Positions 8,560-19,882 of a DNA stretch of 64,000 nt are shown in pieces (position 1 is the stretch's first letter; every line of letters starts with the position of its first letter). The translations under genes and the position numbers were made by a program. The notes beneath the pieces are model-generated. The model did no database searches. It had not been told where the DNA came from and was given only the letters and a program-made list of their open reading frames with translations. The stretch is from Cupriavidus pauculus (GTDB taxonomy: Bacteria; Pseudomonadota; Gammaproteobacteria; Burkholderiales; Burkholderiaceae): NCBI RefSeq assembly GCF_003854935.1, contig NZ_CP033970.1, positions 1,364,001 through 1,428,000 on the forward strand, given 5' to 3'.

Positions 8560-9426
8560 ATGCGTAACCTCGACCTCGACCTGCTCCGCACGCTGGTGGC
8601 CATTGCGGACCATGAGACCTTTGGCGCGGCGGCGGCGGCCGTCCAGCGCACCCAGTCGGCCGTCACCCAGCAGATGCAGCGGCTGGAAGAGCAACTCGGG
8701 CTGGCGTTGTTCGAGCGGCAGGGGCGCGGCAAGCAGTTCACGCGCCACGGCAAGAAGCTGCTGGAATACGCGCGGCAGTTGCTGACGACCAACGACGAGG
8801 CGCTGCGCGTGCTGCGCGAAGGGGACCTGACCGGTTCGCTGCGCATCGGCGCGCCGCACGACGTGGCCGACACCATGCTGCCGGTGCTGCTGTCGCATAT
8901 CGCGCGGTCGTCGCCGGCGCTGCGGCTGGAGATCCACGTGGGGCGCAGCCCGTTCCTGATGGAGCAGCTCCGGCGCGGCGAGATCGACCTGACCGTGTCC
9001 ACGCGCGAGGACGCGACGCTCGATGGCATCGCGCTGCGCACCACGCCGACGATCTGGGTCTGCGCGGCGGACTTCGTCTACGAGCGAGGCACGCCCGTGC
9101 CGCTGATCCTGGCTGACGAGCCGAGCCTGTTCCGCAAGCTGTCGCTGGAGGCGCTGACGCAGGCCGGCGTGCCGTGGCGCATCGCCTACCTGGCGCCGAG
9201 CCTGATCGGCATCAAGGCGGCGCTGCGCGGCGGGCTGGGCATCACGGCGCGCAGCATCGACCTGCTCCAGGCGGACATGCGCATCCTGGGCGAGGCCGAC
9301 GGCCTGCCGCGCCTGCCCGATGTCACCTACTACCTCTGGGCGCGTCCCAACGCGGTCAATCCTGTGGCGCGACATGTCTTCTCGATGCTCAAAACGGCCT
9401 TGCAGCGCGGCCTGGCCAGCGCCTGA
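8560..9426 (+). CDS. LysR-family transcriptional regulator of the divergent sulfur operon
   Basis: 288 residues. N-terminal winged helix-turn-helix at about 1-60 ([27 protein letters not shown]), then a linker helix and a periplasmic-binding-protein-like effector domain (about 90-285). The gene is divergent from the thiol-dioxygenase-led operon, the standard arrangement for a LysR activator and its target. The ATG is preceded by a perfect dyad rather than a strong ribosome site. Ligand unknown; from context it may be a sulfur-containing amino acid derivative. Confidence 0.92.
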   Translation: MRNLDLDLLRTLVAIADHETFGAAAAAVQRTQSAVTQQMQRLEEQLGLALFERQGRGKQFTRHGKKLLEYARQLLTTNDEALRVLREGDLTGSLRIGAPHDVADTMLPVLLSHIARSSPALRLEIHVGRSPFLMEQLRRGEIDLTVSTREDATLDGIALRTTPTIWVCAADFVYERGTPVPLILADEPSLFRKLSLEALTQAGVPWRIAYLAPSLIGIKAALRGGLGITARSIDLLQADMRILGEADGLPRLPDVTYYLWARPNAVNPVARHVFSMLKTALQRGLASA

Positions 9427-9741
9427 GGCGCGGCCCGGCCGGCGTCTGCGCGGCGGCGGAAAAGCAGGATCGTAGGCGGCCGGCCCTGCGCCGCCAACGA
9501 AGAAGATCGCGTAACGATATGTGCGGCGGCCCGGCGGATCCCTTGCCACGCCGGCGCTGAAAGCCAGCCGAAAGCCGGTTGAAAGTGTCCGGAAAGATTC
9601 GGGTTGCATGGACAGGCTGCCAGCCGTTCCGTTCTGCGGAAGACGGTGGAATTCACTGTTGCGCCAAATGCATATTGCGCCGCGTCATCCATGCCCTATC
9701 TTTGCACCACAGTCGTTCAGATTTGACCAGGAGGTGCTGAC
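9427..9741. other. Gene-free stretch with an imperfect palindrome
   Basis: No convincing gene on either strand. The one notable element is the 20-bp near-palindrome GCGCCAAATGCATATTGCGC at 9661-9680 (core ATGCAT, outer GCGC arms), about 60 bp upstream of the next gene, a possible operator. No -24/-12 element with correct spacing was found. Confidence 0.5.
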
Positions 9742-10188
9742 ATGAACAACACGACCCGCGCAGCGGCCCAGGCCGCCCAGGCACAAACCGGACTCACGTC
9801 CGCCCGCACCCCGGCCGGCCCCACGGTCACGGCGATCCACCACCAGGACATCGTGGCGGCCTTCACGGCGGCTCCGTCAGCGACGGCCGTCGCAGCGGCG
9901 GCGCCCGTGGCGGTGCTGCACATGCTCTACCCGCGCACCGACGCCCGCACGCACCGCAGCCTGGACCATCTGGTCGGCGCGCTGCACAACCACGGGCTGC
10001 ATGACGTGGCGACGCTGGTCGCGCGCGAGGCCCATTACCTGGTCTTCACCGATGCCGTGCAGGCATGGCGCGCGCTGCACGAGATCCGCCACGACTCGCT
10101 GGCCATCGGCGTGCACCTCTACTATCGCGGCCTGACCGGCGACGCGGCCGAGAAGGCGCTGGACCTCGACGCGCACCGGCTGCACTGA
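9742..10188 (+). CDS. Uncharacterised protein, 148 residues
   Basis: Not recognised. The start is well supported by AGGAGGT eight or nine bases upstream. The first 60 or so residues are low-complexity (Ala, Thr, Gln) with no signal peptide. The rest (about 55-148) looks like a compact alpha/beta domain: VAVLHMLYPRTDARTHRSLD, LHNHGLHDVATLVAREAHYL, then AWRALHEIRHDSLAIGVHLYYRGLTGD. It is histidine-rich (about 13), which might bind metal, but no known site pattern is visible. It stands alone between the LysR gene and treY, which is convergent to it. Function unknown. Confidence 0.75.
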   Translation: MNNTTRAAAQAAQAQTGLTSARTPAGPTVTAIHHQDIVAAFTAAPSATAVAAAAPVAVLHMLYPRTDARTHRSLDHLVGALHNHGLHDVATLVAREAHYLVFTDAVQAWRALHEIRHDSLAIGVHLYYRGLTGDAAEKALDLDAHRLH

Positions 10189-10231
10189 ACGCGCCAGGCC
10201 AGGTGTCGCCCGGACCGCGCGGCGTAGCCGG

Positions 10232-12829
10232 TCAGCCGCGAACCAGCAGTGCTACCGGCAGCGTCGCGAACACGTCCTTGGCGCGCAGCCAGCCGGCGTG
10301 GTTGGCCACGGCGTGGCCGGTCAGCGCGTCGGTCCAGTTGGCATCGGCCGCGCGCAGGCCCGTGTCCTGCCAGCAGTGCGGCGGCACGTGCGGCTGCGCC
10401 GGATCGACAAGCCGCGCCGCCAGCCGCGTCACGGCCACCATCACCTCGGTATTGCCGAACTGGCGCGTGAACGCCAGCACGTTGCCCGCCCGCTCGCCAC
10501 TGGCCGGCACCGGGCGATAGCTGCCCTGCGCGAACACCGCCGCGTGGTCGCGCCGGAACGCCAGCACGCTGCGGATCAACTGCTGCTTGATGCGGCCATC
10601 GCGCCAGTGCGCCAGCCAGTGCGGCCAGCCGCCCCGGCATTCGAGCTGCGATTGCAGCCGCGCATAGTCGGGCGCGCGGCGGTTGTCCGGGTCGACCAGG
10701 CTGAAGTCCCAGGTCTCGTTGCCCTGGTAGCGGTCCGGCACGCCGGGCGCGGTCAGTTGCAGCAGCGTCTGCGCCAGGCTGTTCAGCGCGGCGGCGGTGC
10801 CGATGCGGCCCGCAAAGGCGCCGATGCTTTCCAGCACGCTGTCGGGCCCGCCGCTGGCAATGGCCGGCAGAAACGCCTCGCAGGCGTCCTCGTAGGCCGT
10901 ATCGGGATGGGTCCAGCTGCCATGGCGCTTGGCTTCGCGGATGGCCTTCTGCTGCCACGCCAGGACGCGGTCGATGAACGCGCGCTGGGCGTCATCGGCG
11001 GCGAGTTCACGCGGATCTGCCGGCCACGCGCCAACCAGCGTCTGGTACAGCATCATGCGGTCCACGCCGTCCGGGCCGGTGGGCGAGGCGCTCAGCAGCG
11101 GCGCCAGCCGCGCTTCCCAGCCTGCCACGGCCTCGGCCCATTCGTCGGCCCGCTCGCTGAGCACGGCCAGCCGCATGCGGGCGTCCTCGCCGCGCTTGTG
11201 GTCGTGCGTGGCCACGGCCAGCATCGCGTGCGGCCAGTCGGCGGCGCGCGCCTGCATCCGTTCATGAAAGCGCTCGGGCGCCATCGCAAGCGTGCCGGGG
11301 TCGCTGCCCACCTCGTTGCGCGACAGCAGGCGGCCGTAGCGGTAGAACGCCGTGTCCTCGGTCGACTTGGCGGCCAGCGCCGGCATCAGTTGCTGGAGCT
11401 TTGTGCGCAGCCGGCCCGGATCGCTGTCGATGGGGTCGTCCACGCGCAGGCAGGCGACGATGAAATCGAGCGCGGCCGCCTCGTCGGGCGCCAGAAGGCG
11501 GCGCGCGTCGGCGGCGGCGGCCGTGACCATCGCGTCGTCGAACGCGGTGTCGCGCGGCGCGGCGCCGGCCGCCGTGTAGTAGCTGCGATAGACCGGAATC
11601 GCGGTCATGAACGCGGTCAGCGCGTGGCGCAGCGCGTGCGGCGTCAGGTCGCGCGTGGCGGGGTCCTGGCGCGCCCGCACGTGCAGCCGGGCGCAGACGC
11701 CATCGGCTTCGGCAATCAGGTGGCGGGCCAGCACGCGGTGCCGGCCGGCGCGCACGTAGTCAGAGAACGGCCGCGCGTCGCCGCTGATCTGCATCCAGAG
11801 CATGCAAAGCGGCGCCTCGCCGTGCAGGTCGTGCAGCACGGCCCCCACCTCGTCCATGAAGTCGTAGCCGGTGGTGCCGTCGACGTTCCAGTCGTGCGGC
11901 AGCGGCTCCGTTTCGCCCAGGATCTTCTCGATGACCAGCCACGGGTGCATGCGCGCCAGCTCGCCGGGCCGGCCGGGGCGCAGCGCGTCCAGCCGCTCGC
12001 GCACGCGGCGGCAGTAGCCGGCCGGGTCGGCCAGGCCATCGACGTGGTCGATGCGCAGCCCGTCGATCCAGCCTTCGCGGTAGAGCCGGAACGGCAGCGC
12101 GTGCACGGCCTCGAACACGTCCTCGCATTCCTCGCGCACGCCCACGAGATCGGTGATCTCGAAGAAGCGGCGCCGGTTCAGTTGCGCCGCGCCGGTGCGC
12201 CACCACGCCAGCCGGTAGTGCTGGCGCTCCAGCAGCGCGTGCAGCGCGCTGGCATCGGCCGGCACCTCGGTCTCGCCGTCGGCCAGCGGCAGGTCGTGGT
12301 CGCCGTAGTGCAGCGCCAGCCTGCCGTCGTTGCCATGCCGCACGGCGATGGCGCCGGATTCCAGCGTCTGCCAGTACGGGTCGCCCAGGATCGGCACCAG
12401 CACCTTGCCGCGCAGGTCGGGGTCGGCCGGCTGCCAGTCGATGTCGAAATAGTGCGCAAAGGCGCTCTGCTCGCCGCGCGCCAGCACGTCGCGCCACCAC
12501 GGGTTGTGCAGCGCGTCGGACGCCATGTGGTTCGGCACGATGTCCACCACCAGGCCAAGCCCGGCCTCGCGGGCGCGCGCGGCCAGCGCGAGGAAACCTT
12601 CTTCGCCGCCCAGTTCGGGGTTGACGCGCGTGAAGTCGGTGACGTCGTAGCCGTGCGTGGAGCCGGGCCGCGCGGCGGTGATCGGCGACAGGTACAGGTG
12701 GCTGACGCCCAGCCCGGCGTAGTAGGGCACCAGCGCGGCGGCATCGGCAAACGTAAAGCCGGCGTGCAACTGCAGCCGCGCCGTGGCGCGCGGCACGCCG
12801 GCGTGGTCCAGATCGACGTTGTCTGTCAT
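10232..12829 (-). CDS. treY: Malto-oligosyltrehalose synthase
   Basis: 865 residues from the ATG at 12829; the open frame continues upstream into treZ in another frame but that part is not coding. GH13 family motifs are clear: GLGVSHLYLSPITAARPGSTHGYD, VVDIVPNHMAS and DGLRIDHVDGLADP (nucleophile Asp in the RIDHV element). The enzyme turns the reducing-end alpha-1,4 link of a malto-oligosaccharide into an alpha,alpha-1,1 trehalosyl link in the cytoplasm. Length fits the larger TreY class with its helical insert. It follows treZ by 23 bases and is last in the glgA-treZ-treY unit. With TreZ it converts glycogen-derived dextrins to trehalose. Confidence 0.97.
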   Translation of the reverse strand: MTDNVDLDHAGVPRATARLQLHAGFTFADAAALVPYYAGLGVSHLYLSPITAARPGSTHGYDVTDFTRVNPELGGEEGFLALAARAREAGLGLVVDIVPNHMASDALHNPWWRDVLARGEQSAFAHYFDIDWQPADPDLRGKVLVPILGDPYWQTLESGAIAVRHGNDGRLALHYGDHDLPLADGETEVPADASALHALLERQHYRLAWWRTGAAQLNRRRFFEITDLVGVREECEDVFEAVHALPFRLYREGWIDGLRIDHVDGLADPAGYCRRVRERLDALRPGRPGELARMHPWLVIEKILGETEPLPHDWNVDGTTGYDFMDEVGAVLHDLHGEAPLCMLWMQISGDARPFSDYVRAGRHRVLARHLIAEADGVCARLHVRARQDPATRDLTPHALRHALTAFMTAIPVYRSYYTAAGAAPRDTAFDDAMVTAAAADARRLLAPDEAAALDFIVACLRVDDPIDSDPGRLRTKLQQLMPALAAKSTEDTAFYRYGRLLSRNEVGSDPGTLAMAPERFHERMQARAADWPHAMLAVATHDHKRGEDARMRLAVLSERADEWAEAVAGWEARLAPLLSASPTGPDGVDRMMLYQTLVGAWPADPRELAADDAQRAFIDRVLAWQQKAIREAKRHGSWTHPDTAYEDACEAFLPAIASGGPDSVLESIGAFAGRIGTAAALNSLAQTLLQLTAPGVPDRYQGNETWDFSLVDPDNRRAPDYARLQSQLECRGGWPHWLAHWRDGRIKQQLIRSVLAFRRDHAAVFAQGSYRPVPASGERAGNVLAFTRQFGNTEVMVAVTRLAARLVDPAQPHVPPHCWQDTGLRAADANWTDALTGHAVANHAGWLRAKDVFATLPVALLVRG

Positions 12830-12852
12830 GTAGGCAGGGCCCTGGCGGGCCG

Positions 12853-14808
12853 TCAGGACGATTGCAGGCAGGCGACGCTGGTCAGGCCCGGCAGCGTGCC
12901 GGCCATCAGCGACGCGATGGCGCCGGACTGGCTGGCATGCAGCATCCGCCCGCCGTCGCAGTCCACTTCCACGGGCTCCGTGCCGAGGTTGAGCCAGATC
13001 GACAGCAGGCTGCCGTCGCCCATGCGCCAGCGCGCCAGCAGCGCGCGCTCGCCCAGGATGGTGACGCCGGCGGACTGGCTGTGCGGCAGCCGGGGCATGA
13101 TCTCGTTGCGCCGGATCGATAGCAGCTCGCCGTAGTAGTGGTTCCACGCGCGGCAGTTGCCGTCGCTGTTGTCGCAGACCGGCTTCGAGGCGTCGAACGT
13201 CTCCACGGCATTCGGGTCCGGGATGCGCGCGGCGTGGGTCTCGTCGCGGAACGCGGCGGACGCCGCGAACTCGCGGCGCCGGCCATCGCGCACGGCCTGC
13301 GCCAGTTCGGGCGGATGATCGGTGAAATACAGGAACGGCTCGCGCGCGCCCAGTTCCTCGCCCATGAACACGAGCGGGATCTGCGGGCAGAGCAGTTGCA
13401 GCGCCACGGCGGCGCGCAGCGCGTCGGGGTCGGCCAGCGTGGTCAGGCGGTCGCCGAACGCGCGGTTGCCGGTCTGGTCGTGGTTCTGCACGAACATCAC
13501 GAACGCGGTGGGCGCCAGCGCCGCGCTGGGCTGCCCACGCCGCACCTCGCGGCCCTGCAGCGGGCCGTTCTCGTCGCCGCTGCGGTGCGGCGACACCTCG
13601 CCCTGCCACGCAAAGCCCTCGCGCAGCACGCGCGCCAGGTGGTGCAGCGCCGGCGAGCCGGCGGTGTCCGTGCGTTGGCTGCCGGGCAGGTCGGCCTGGT
13701 ATTCGCGGTAGTAGCCGTCGTCCTCGCCGGTCAGCAGCACGTGCAGCGCATGGTGGGCGTCGTCGTTCCACTGCGCGTCGTAGCCGCCCTCGATCAGCGC
13801 CGCGTCGTTGTGGTCGTTCTCCAGCACCAGATGGATATGCCGGCCCTGCACGCAGTCGCGCAGGTCGGTGGCCAGCCGGGGCAGCCAGCCTTCGTCGTCG
13901 ATGGCGTGCACGGCGTCCAGCCGCAGGCCGTCGAAGCGGAACGATTCAAGCCAGTAGCGTGCGTTCTCGCCAAAGAAGCGGCGCACCTCGGCGCGGCGGA
14001 AGTCGATGGCCGGGCCCCACGGCGTCTGCCGGTCGTTGCGGAAGAAGGCGCTGGCGTAGGTGGGCAGGTAGTTGCCCTCGGGCCCGAAGTGGTTGTAGAC
14101 CACGTCCAGGAACACCATCATGCCCAGGCCGTGCGCGGTATCGACCAGCGCGCGCAGTTCGTCGGGCGTGCCGTAGCTGCGCTCGGGCGCGAACGGCAGC
14201 ACGCCGTCGTAGCCCCAGTTGCGCGCGCCCGGAAACTCGGCCAGCGGCATCAGCTCGATGGCGGTGAAGCCCAGCGCGGCCAGCCGGTGCAGTTCGGCGG
14301 TGACGCCCGCGTAGCCGCCGTACAGGCCGACGTGGATTTCGTAGATCACGGCCTCGTGCCACGGGCGGCCGCGCCATTCGGCATGCTGCCAGCGGTACGC
14401 GGCGCCGGGCTCGGGCAGGCACAGCACGCTGGCGCCGTGCACGTCGTCGGCCTGCAGCCGCGATGCGGGGTCCGGCACGATGGTGCCGTCGTCAAGCCGG
14501 AACCAGTAGCGCGCGCCATGGCAGCACGGCGCCACGGCCTCGAACCAGCCCTTGCGGCCTTCCACCATCAGCACCGGTGCCATGCCGGCCACTTCCAGCC
14601 GTACCGTCTGGCCCTGCGCGGCGGCGTCTGGCGCCCACAGGCGAAAGCGCACGCGCCCGTCGGCCAGGCGGACCGGGCCGAACCAGTACGCTTCGTCGCT
14701 ATCGTCGCCGCACGGCAGCAGGCGCGTGTCGGCGCCCAGCGTCTGCCAGTTCGGTACCGCCGGGGGCACGCCGTGGCGCGGCGGCAGAGCGGGTGATGCA
14801 GTCATCAT
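12853..14808 (-). CDS. treZ: Malto-oligosyltrehalose trehalohydrolase
   Basis: 651 residues; two adjacent ATGs, the first preceded by AAGGTGG at six bases. An N-terminal beta-sandwich (about 30-120; VRFRLWAPDAAAQGQTVRLE) is followed by the GH13 barrel with LDVVYNHFGPEGNYLP, FDGLRLDAVHAIDDEGW (nucleophile) and HLVLENDHNDA (acid/base). It releases free trehalose from maltooligosyl-trehalose made by TreY. Somewhat long against the usual 560-600 residues, because of the extended N-terminus. Placed between glgA and treY in the same direction with short gaps. Confidence 0.97.
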   Translation of the reverse strand: MMTASPALPPRHGVPPAVPNWQTLGADTRLLPCGDDSDEAYWFGPVRLADGRVRFRLWAPDAAAQGQTVRLEVAGMAPVLMVEGRKGWFEAVAPCCHGARYWFRLDDGTIVPDPASRLQADDVHGASVLCLPEPGAAYRWQHAEWRGRPWHEAVIYEIHVGLYGGYAGVTAELHRLAALGFTAIELMPLAEFPGARNWGYDGVLPFAPERSYGTPDELRALVDTAHGLGMMVFLDVVYNHFGPEGNYLPTYASAFFRNDRQTPWGPAIDFRRAEVRRFFGENARYWLESFRFDGLRLDAVHAIDDEGWLPRLATDLRDCVQGRHIHLVLENDHNDAALIEGGYDAQWNDDAHHALHVLLTGEDDGYYREYQADLPGSQRTDTAGSPALHHLARVLREGFAWQGEVSPHRSGDENGPLQGREVRRGQPSAALAPTAFVMFVQNHDQTGNRAFGDRLTTLADPDALRAAVALQLLCPQIPLVFMGEELGAREPFLYFTDHPPELAQAVRDGRRREFAASAAFRDETHAARIPDPNAVETFDASKPVCDNSDGNCRAWNHYYGELLSIRRNEIMPRLPHSQSAGVTILGERALLARWRMGDGSLLSIWLNLGTEPVEVDCDGGRMLHASQSGAIASLMAGTLPGLTSVACLQSS

Positions 14809-14864
14809 GGTGGGCCACCTTCACGCAAATCGCCATGCAGAACGCCGGATGCCGGTCATGCCGG

Positions 14865-16478
14865 TCATGCCGGGGATGCCGCGCCAGCGTCGGCCGGCGA
14901 CAGCACCGGCGGCTCGGCCACCACCACGGGGCGGCGGCTGCGCACGGGCCGGGCCGGCGCCTCTTCCACCACGGGGGCGATGACGGGCAGGTCGGCCAGT
15001 GCCGGCGACAGCGCGCCGTACATCGCCATGTACTGGCGGGCCGGCGCCTCCCAGCTGAAGTCGGTCTGCATGCCGGTCCGTTGCAGGCTGCGCCAGTAGC
15101 GTGGGCGGCCATACCATCCTAGTGCACGGACGATGGCGGCACGCATGGCTTCGGCCGAATCGCCGTCGAAAACGATGCCGTTGGCGCGCGCGGCCGGCAT
15201 GGCTTCGTCGCCCACGTCACGCACGGTGTCGGCCAGGCCGCCCACGCGCGAGACGATCGGCACGGTGCCGTAGCGCATGGCGTAGACCGGCGTCAGCCCG
15301 AATGGCTCGAAGCGGCTGCCGTGCAGCAGGATGTCGGCGCCCGCGTGCAGCAGGTGGGCGTCTTCCTCGCGGTAGCCGATGGTCACGCCGACGCGGCCCG
15401 GATGGCGCTGCGCCAGCGCCGTGTAGGCCGCTTCCAGCTTCGGGTCGCCGCAGCCGAGCACCACGAACTGGGCGTCGGCATCGGTCTCCAGCGTCAGCGC
15501 GATGGCGTCGAGCGCCACATCGGCCATTTTCTGATGAGTCAGGCGGCTGCCCATGGCGATGACCGGGCGGTCCGGGTCCACCGGCAGCCCGTGGCGGGCC
15601 TGCAGCGCAGCCTTGCAGGCGCGCTTGCCGGTCATGTTGCGTACGTCGTAGCGCTGCGGCAGCAGGCGGTCGGTGCGCGGCGACCAGGCGTCGACGTCGA
15701 CGCCGTTCGGGATCGCGCCCAGCACGTCGGCGCGGTGGGCCAGCAGCCCGTCGAGCCCGTGGCCGAAATGCGGCGTCAGGATTTCACGCGCATAGGTGTG
15801 GCTGACCGTGGTCACGCGGTCCGCGTAGCGGATGCCCGCCTTCAGGAAGTTGATCTTGCCCCAGAACTCGATACCGTCCGGCGTCAGGCATTCGGCGGGC
15901 AGGCCCAGCGCGCCGGCCGTCTCCATCGGGAACACGCCCTGGAAGGCCAGGTTGTGGATCGTGCAGACCGTGGGGATGCGCAGCCCGCGCAGGTGCATCA
16001 GCAGTGGCGTCAGCGCGGCATGCCAGTCATGGGCATGGACCAGGCTGGGCACCGGCAGCGGCGTCTCGCCGGCGGCGATGGCCGTGGCGGCGTGGGCCAG
16101 CGCGGCAAAGCGCTGGGCGTTGTCGCAGAAGTCGCGGCCGGTGGCATCCACGTACAGCGAGCCGGGACGGTCGTACAGCGACGGGCAGTCGAGGAATACC
16201 ACGCGCACGCCGTCGGGCATCAGGCCCTGGAGCAGGCGCGCCGGGCTGTGTCCGGGCGGCAGGGCCATCGGCAGGCGGATGGCGCCCAGGCTGCGCACGT
16301 CGCGCGCGGCGGCCACCGCCCGGGGATAGCCGGGCATCAGGATCGTGACGTCGCTGCCGCGCTGTTGCAGCGCCTGCGCCAGGCCGCCCACCACATCGGC
16401 AAGCCCGCCGGTCTTGGCCAGGGGCTGGGCTTCAGCCGCCACAAATAAGGTATTCGCGTTCAAGGAGAACTCCCGCAT
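14865..16478 (-). CDS. glgA: Glycogen synthase (GT5)
   Basis: 537 residues from the ATG at 16478. A TTG at 16463, five codons in, is an alternative: it is preceded by GGGAG at five bases and would give the usual short N-terminus just before NANTLFVAAEAQP. GT5 signatures: AKTGGLADVV (ADP-glucose-binding KTGGL), HAHDWHAALTPLLM, VTTVSHTYAREI, and the C-terminal GSRFEPFGLTPVYAMRYGT. It extends alpha-1,4-glucan from ADP-glucose. The C-terminal 45 or so residues (Pro, Arg, Ala rich) exceed the family length. No glgC (ADP-glucose pyrophosphorylase) is in the window. A good sigma-54 promoter lies about 70 bases upstream. Confidence 0.96.
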   Translation of the reverse strand: MREFSLNANTLFVAAEAQPLAKTGGLADVVGGLAQALQQRGSDVTILMPGYPRAVAAARDVRSLGAIRLPMALPPGHSPARLLQGLMPDGVRVVFLDCPSLYDRPGSLYVDATGRDFCDNAQRFAALAHAATAIAAGETPLPVPSLVHAHDWHAALTPLLMHLRGLRIPTVCTIHNLAFQGVFPMETAGALGLPAECLTPDGIEFWGKINFLKAGIRYADRVTTVSHTYAREILTPHFGHGLDGLLAHRADVLGAIPNGVDVDAWSPRTDRLLPQRYDVRNMTGKRACKAALQARHGLPVDPDRPVIAMGSRLTHQKMADVALDAIALTLETDADAQFVVLGCGDPKLEAAYTALAQRHPGRVGVTIGYREEDAHLLHAGADILLHGSRFEPFGLTPVYAMRYGTVPIVSRVGGLADTVRDVGDEAMPAARANGIVFDGDSAEAMRAAIVRALGWYGRPRYWRSLQRTGMQTDFSWEAPARQYMAMYGALSPALADLPVIAPVVEEAPARPVRSRRPVVVAEPPVLSPADAGAASPA

Positions 16479-16544
16479 TTTTGGTGTCGTTACCGGGTGC
16501 TTTGGAGGAATGCGCCATCGAGGACACGGCGCAGGGCAACGGCT

Positions 16545-16561
16545 ATGCGAACTTTGTGCCA
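16545..16561 (-). promoter_or_regulatory. Sigma-54 promoter of the glgA-treZ-treY unit
   Basis: Minus strand reads TGGCACAAAGTTCGCAT: GG at -24 and GC at -12 separated by exactly ten bases, matching TGGCACG-N4-TTGCA with the -24 hexamer perfect and one change in the -12 box. Predicted start near 16535, giving a leader of about 57-72 nt to glgA. Two GTA-N5-TGC motifs lie about 80-110 bp upstream. Confidence 0.75.
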
Positions 16562-16637
16562 GCTCTTGTGCCGCGCAACAATCGGCCTCCACGCTGGCGC
16601 CACCACCACGGTTACGGGCGTCCGTGGCAACGGCGGT

Positions 16638-16669
16638 GTATAAGCTGCCCGTGCCGTTGTAGAAACTGC
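16638..16669. promoter_or_regulatory. Pair of GTA-N5-TGC motifs upstream of glgA, candidate enhancer sites
   Basis: GTATAAGCTGC (16638-16648) and GTAGAAACTGC (16659-16669) start 21 bp apart, two helical turns, 80-110 bp upstream of the glgA -24 element. The second shares the longer string CCGTTGTAG-N3-CTGC with a site at 19725-19739. This is where a sigma-54 activator would be expected to bind. Motif assignment is inferred. Confidence 0.4.
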
Positions 16670-16733
16670 CGCGGGCCCGGCGGCGTGCCGAGAATCTGCA
16701 AAGCGCTGTTCCAGCGCTGCGCCGCCGGACGCG

Positions 16734-19385
<2,652 letters not shown>

Positions 19386-19388
19386 CAC

Positions 19389-19882
19389 TTGACTCCTGGG
19401 CGGATCAAAGGGGGCGAAAATCCTTCAGGCTAGATCAGGCTAGAAAAGTTTTGCGGCGGATGCACGCAGAATCACTGCTGTCAGTGCTGGTATGAAATCT
19501 GCAGCACGCAGGGGGCTTCCCATCCCTGCAACCTACCCGAGACGCGCCATGGCGACCCACATTCCGCATGACCCTGTGCGCCGGCCAGACCGCCGGCCGG
19601 ACCAGAGTCCCGACCACAACAAGGAAAAAGGCGACCAGCCGGCGCGCAACCTGCCCGACAAGCATCCGCCGCCGCCCTCCGTCCGTGGGGCGGGGCGCAA
19701 TCCTGGCTGACATTCCAGACGTTCCGTTGTAGTTTCTGCATGCGTGTTCGCGCGAAGGACCGGCACGTGTACGTGCGCTCGCGCCTATGATTGAAAGCCT
19801 GGCACCCTTGCGTCGGCGACGCCGGGGTGCAACCACTGCTTCCAAGAAAAGCAGCGACAGCAAGACATGAGGGAGCGTTCCC
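19389..19882. other. Divergent control region between glgP and the hybrid kinase
   Basis: This 494-bp gap probably carries promoters for both neighbours. A weak -24/-12 candidate on the minus strand, TGGGAAGCCCCCTGC at 19508-19522, has exact GG-N10-GC spacing but a poor -24 match. The motif GTAGTTTCTGC (19729-19739) is preceded by CCGTT exactly as in the glgA site. A dyad GCACGT-GT-ACGTGC occurs at about 19774-19787. A small open frame (19549-19710) is listed separately. Confidence 0.45.
19549..19710 (+). CDS. Possible small basic/proline-rich protein, 53 residues
   Basis: Not recognised. An ATG at 19549 opens a 53-residue frame rich in Pro, Arg and Asp (for example HDPVRRPDRRPDQSPDHNKE), predicted disordered, with no signal peptide or membrane segment. 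No strong ribosome site precedes it. Composition resembles the small hydrophilic stress proteins seen elsewhere in this window, but it may equally be a chance frame inside the glgP-kinase control region. Confidence 0.3.
   Translation: MATHIPHDPVRRPDRRPDQSPDHNKEKGDQPARNLPDKHPPPPSVRGAGRNPG

Noticed and set aside
8491-9692. Minus-strand frames over and beyond the LysR gene
   Set aside because: Low-complexity antisense sequence; LysR on the plus strand is clear and the 9427-9741 gap shows no protein-like sequence.
12830-13771. Upstream extension of the treY frame into treZ
   Set aside because: treZ coding is unambiguous there; treY homology begins at the ATG at 12829.
19817-19830. TGGCACCCTTGCG as a sigma-54 promoter for the hybrid kinase
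   Set aside because: GGCAC and TTGC are only two bases apart instead of five, so GG-N10-GC spacing fails.
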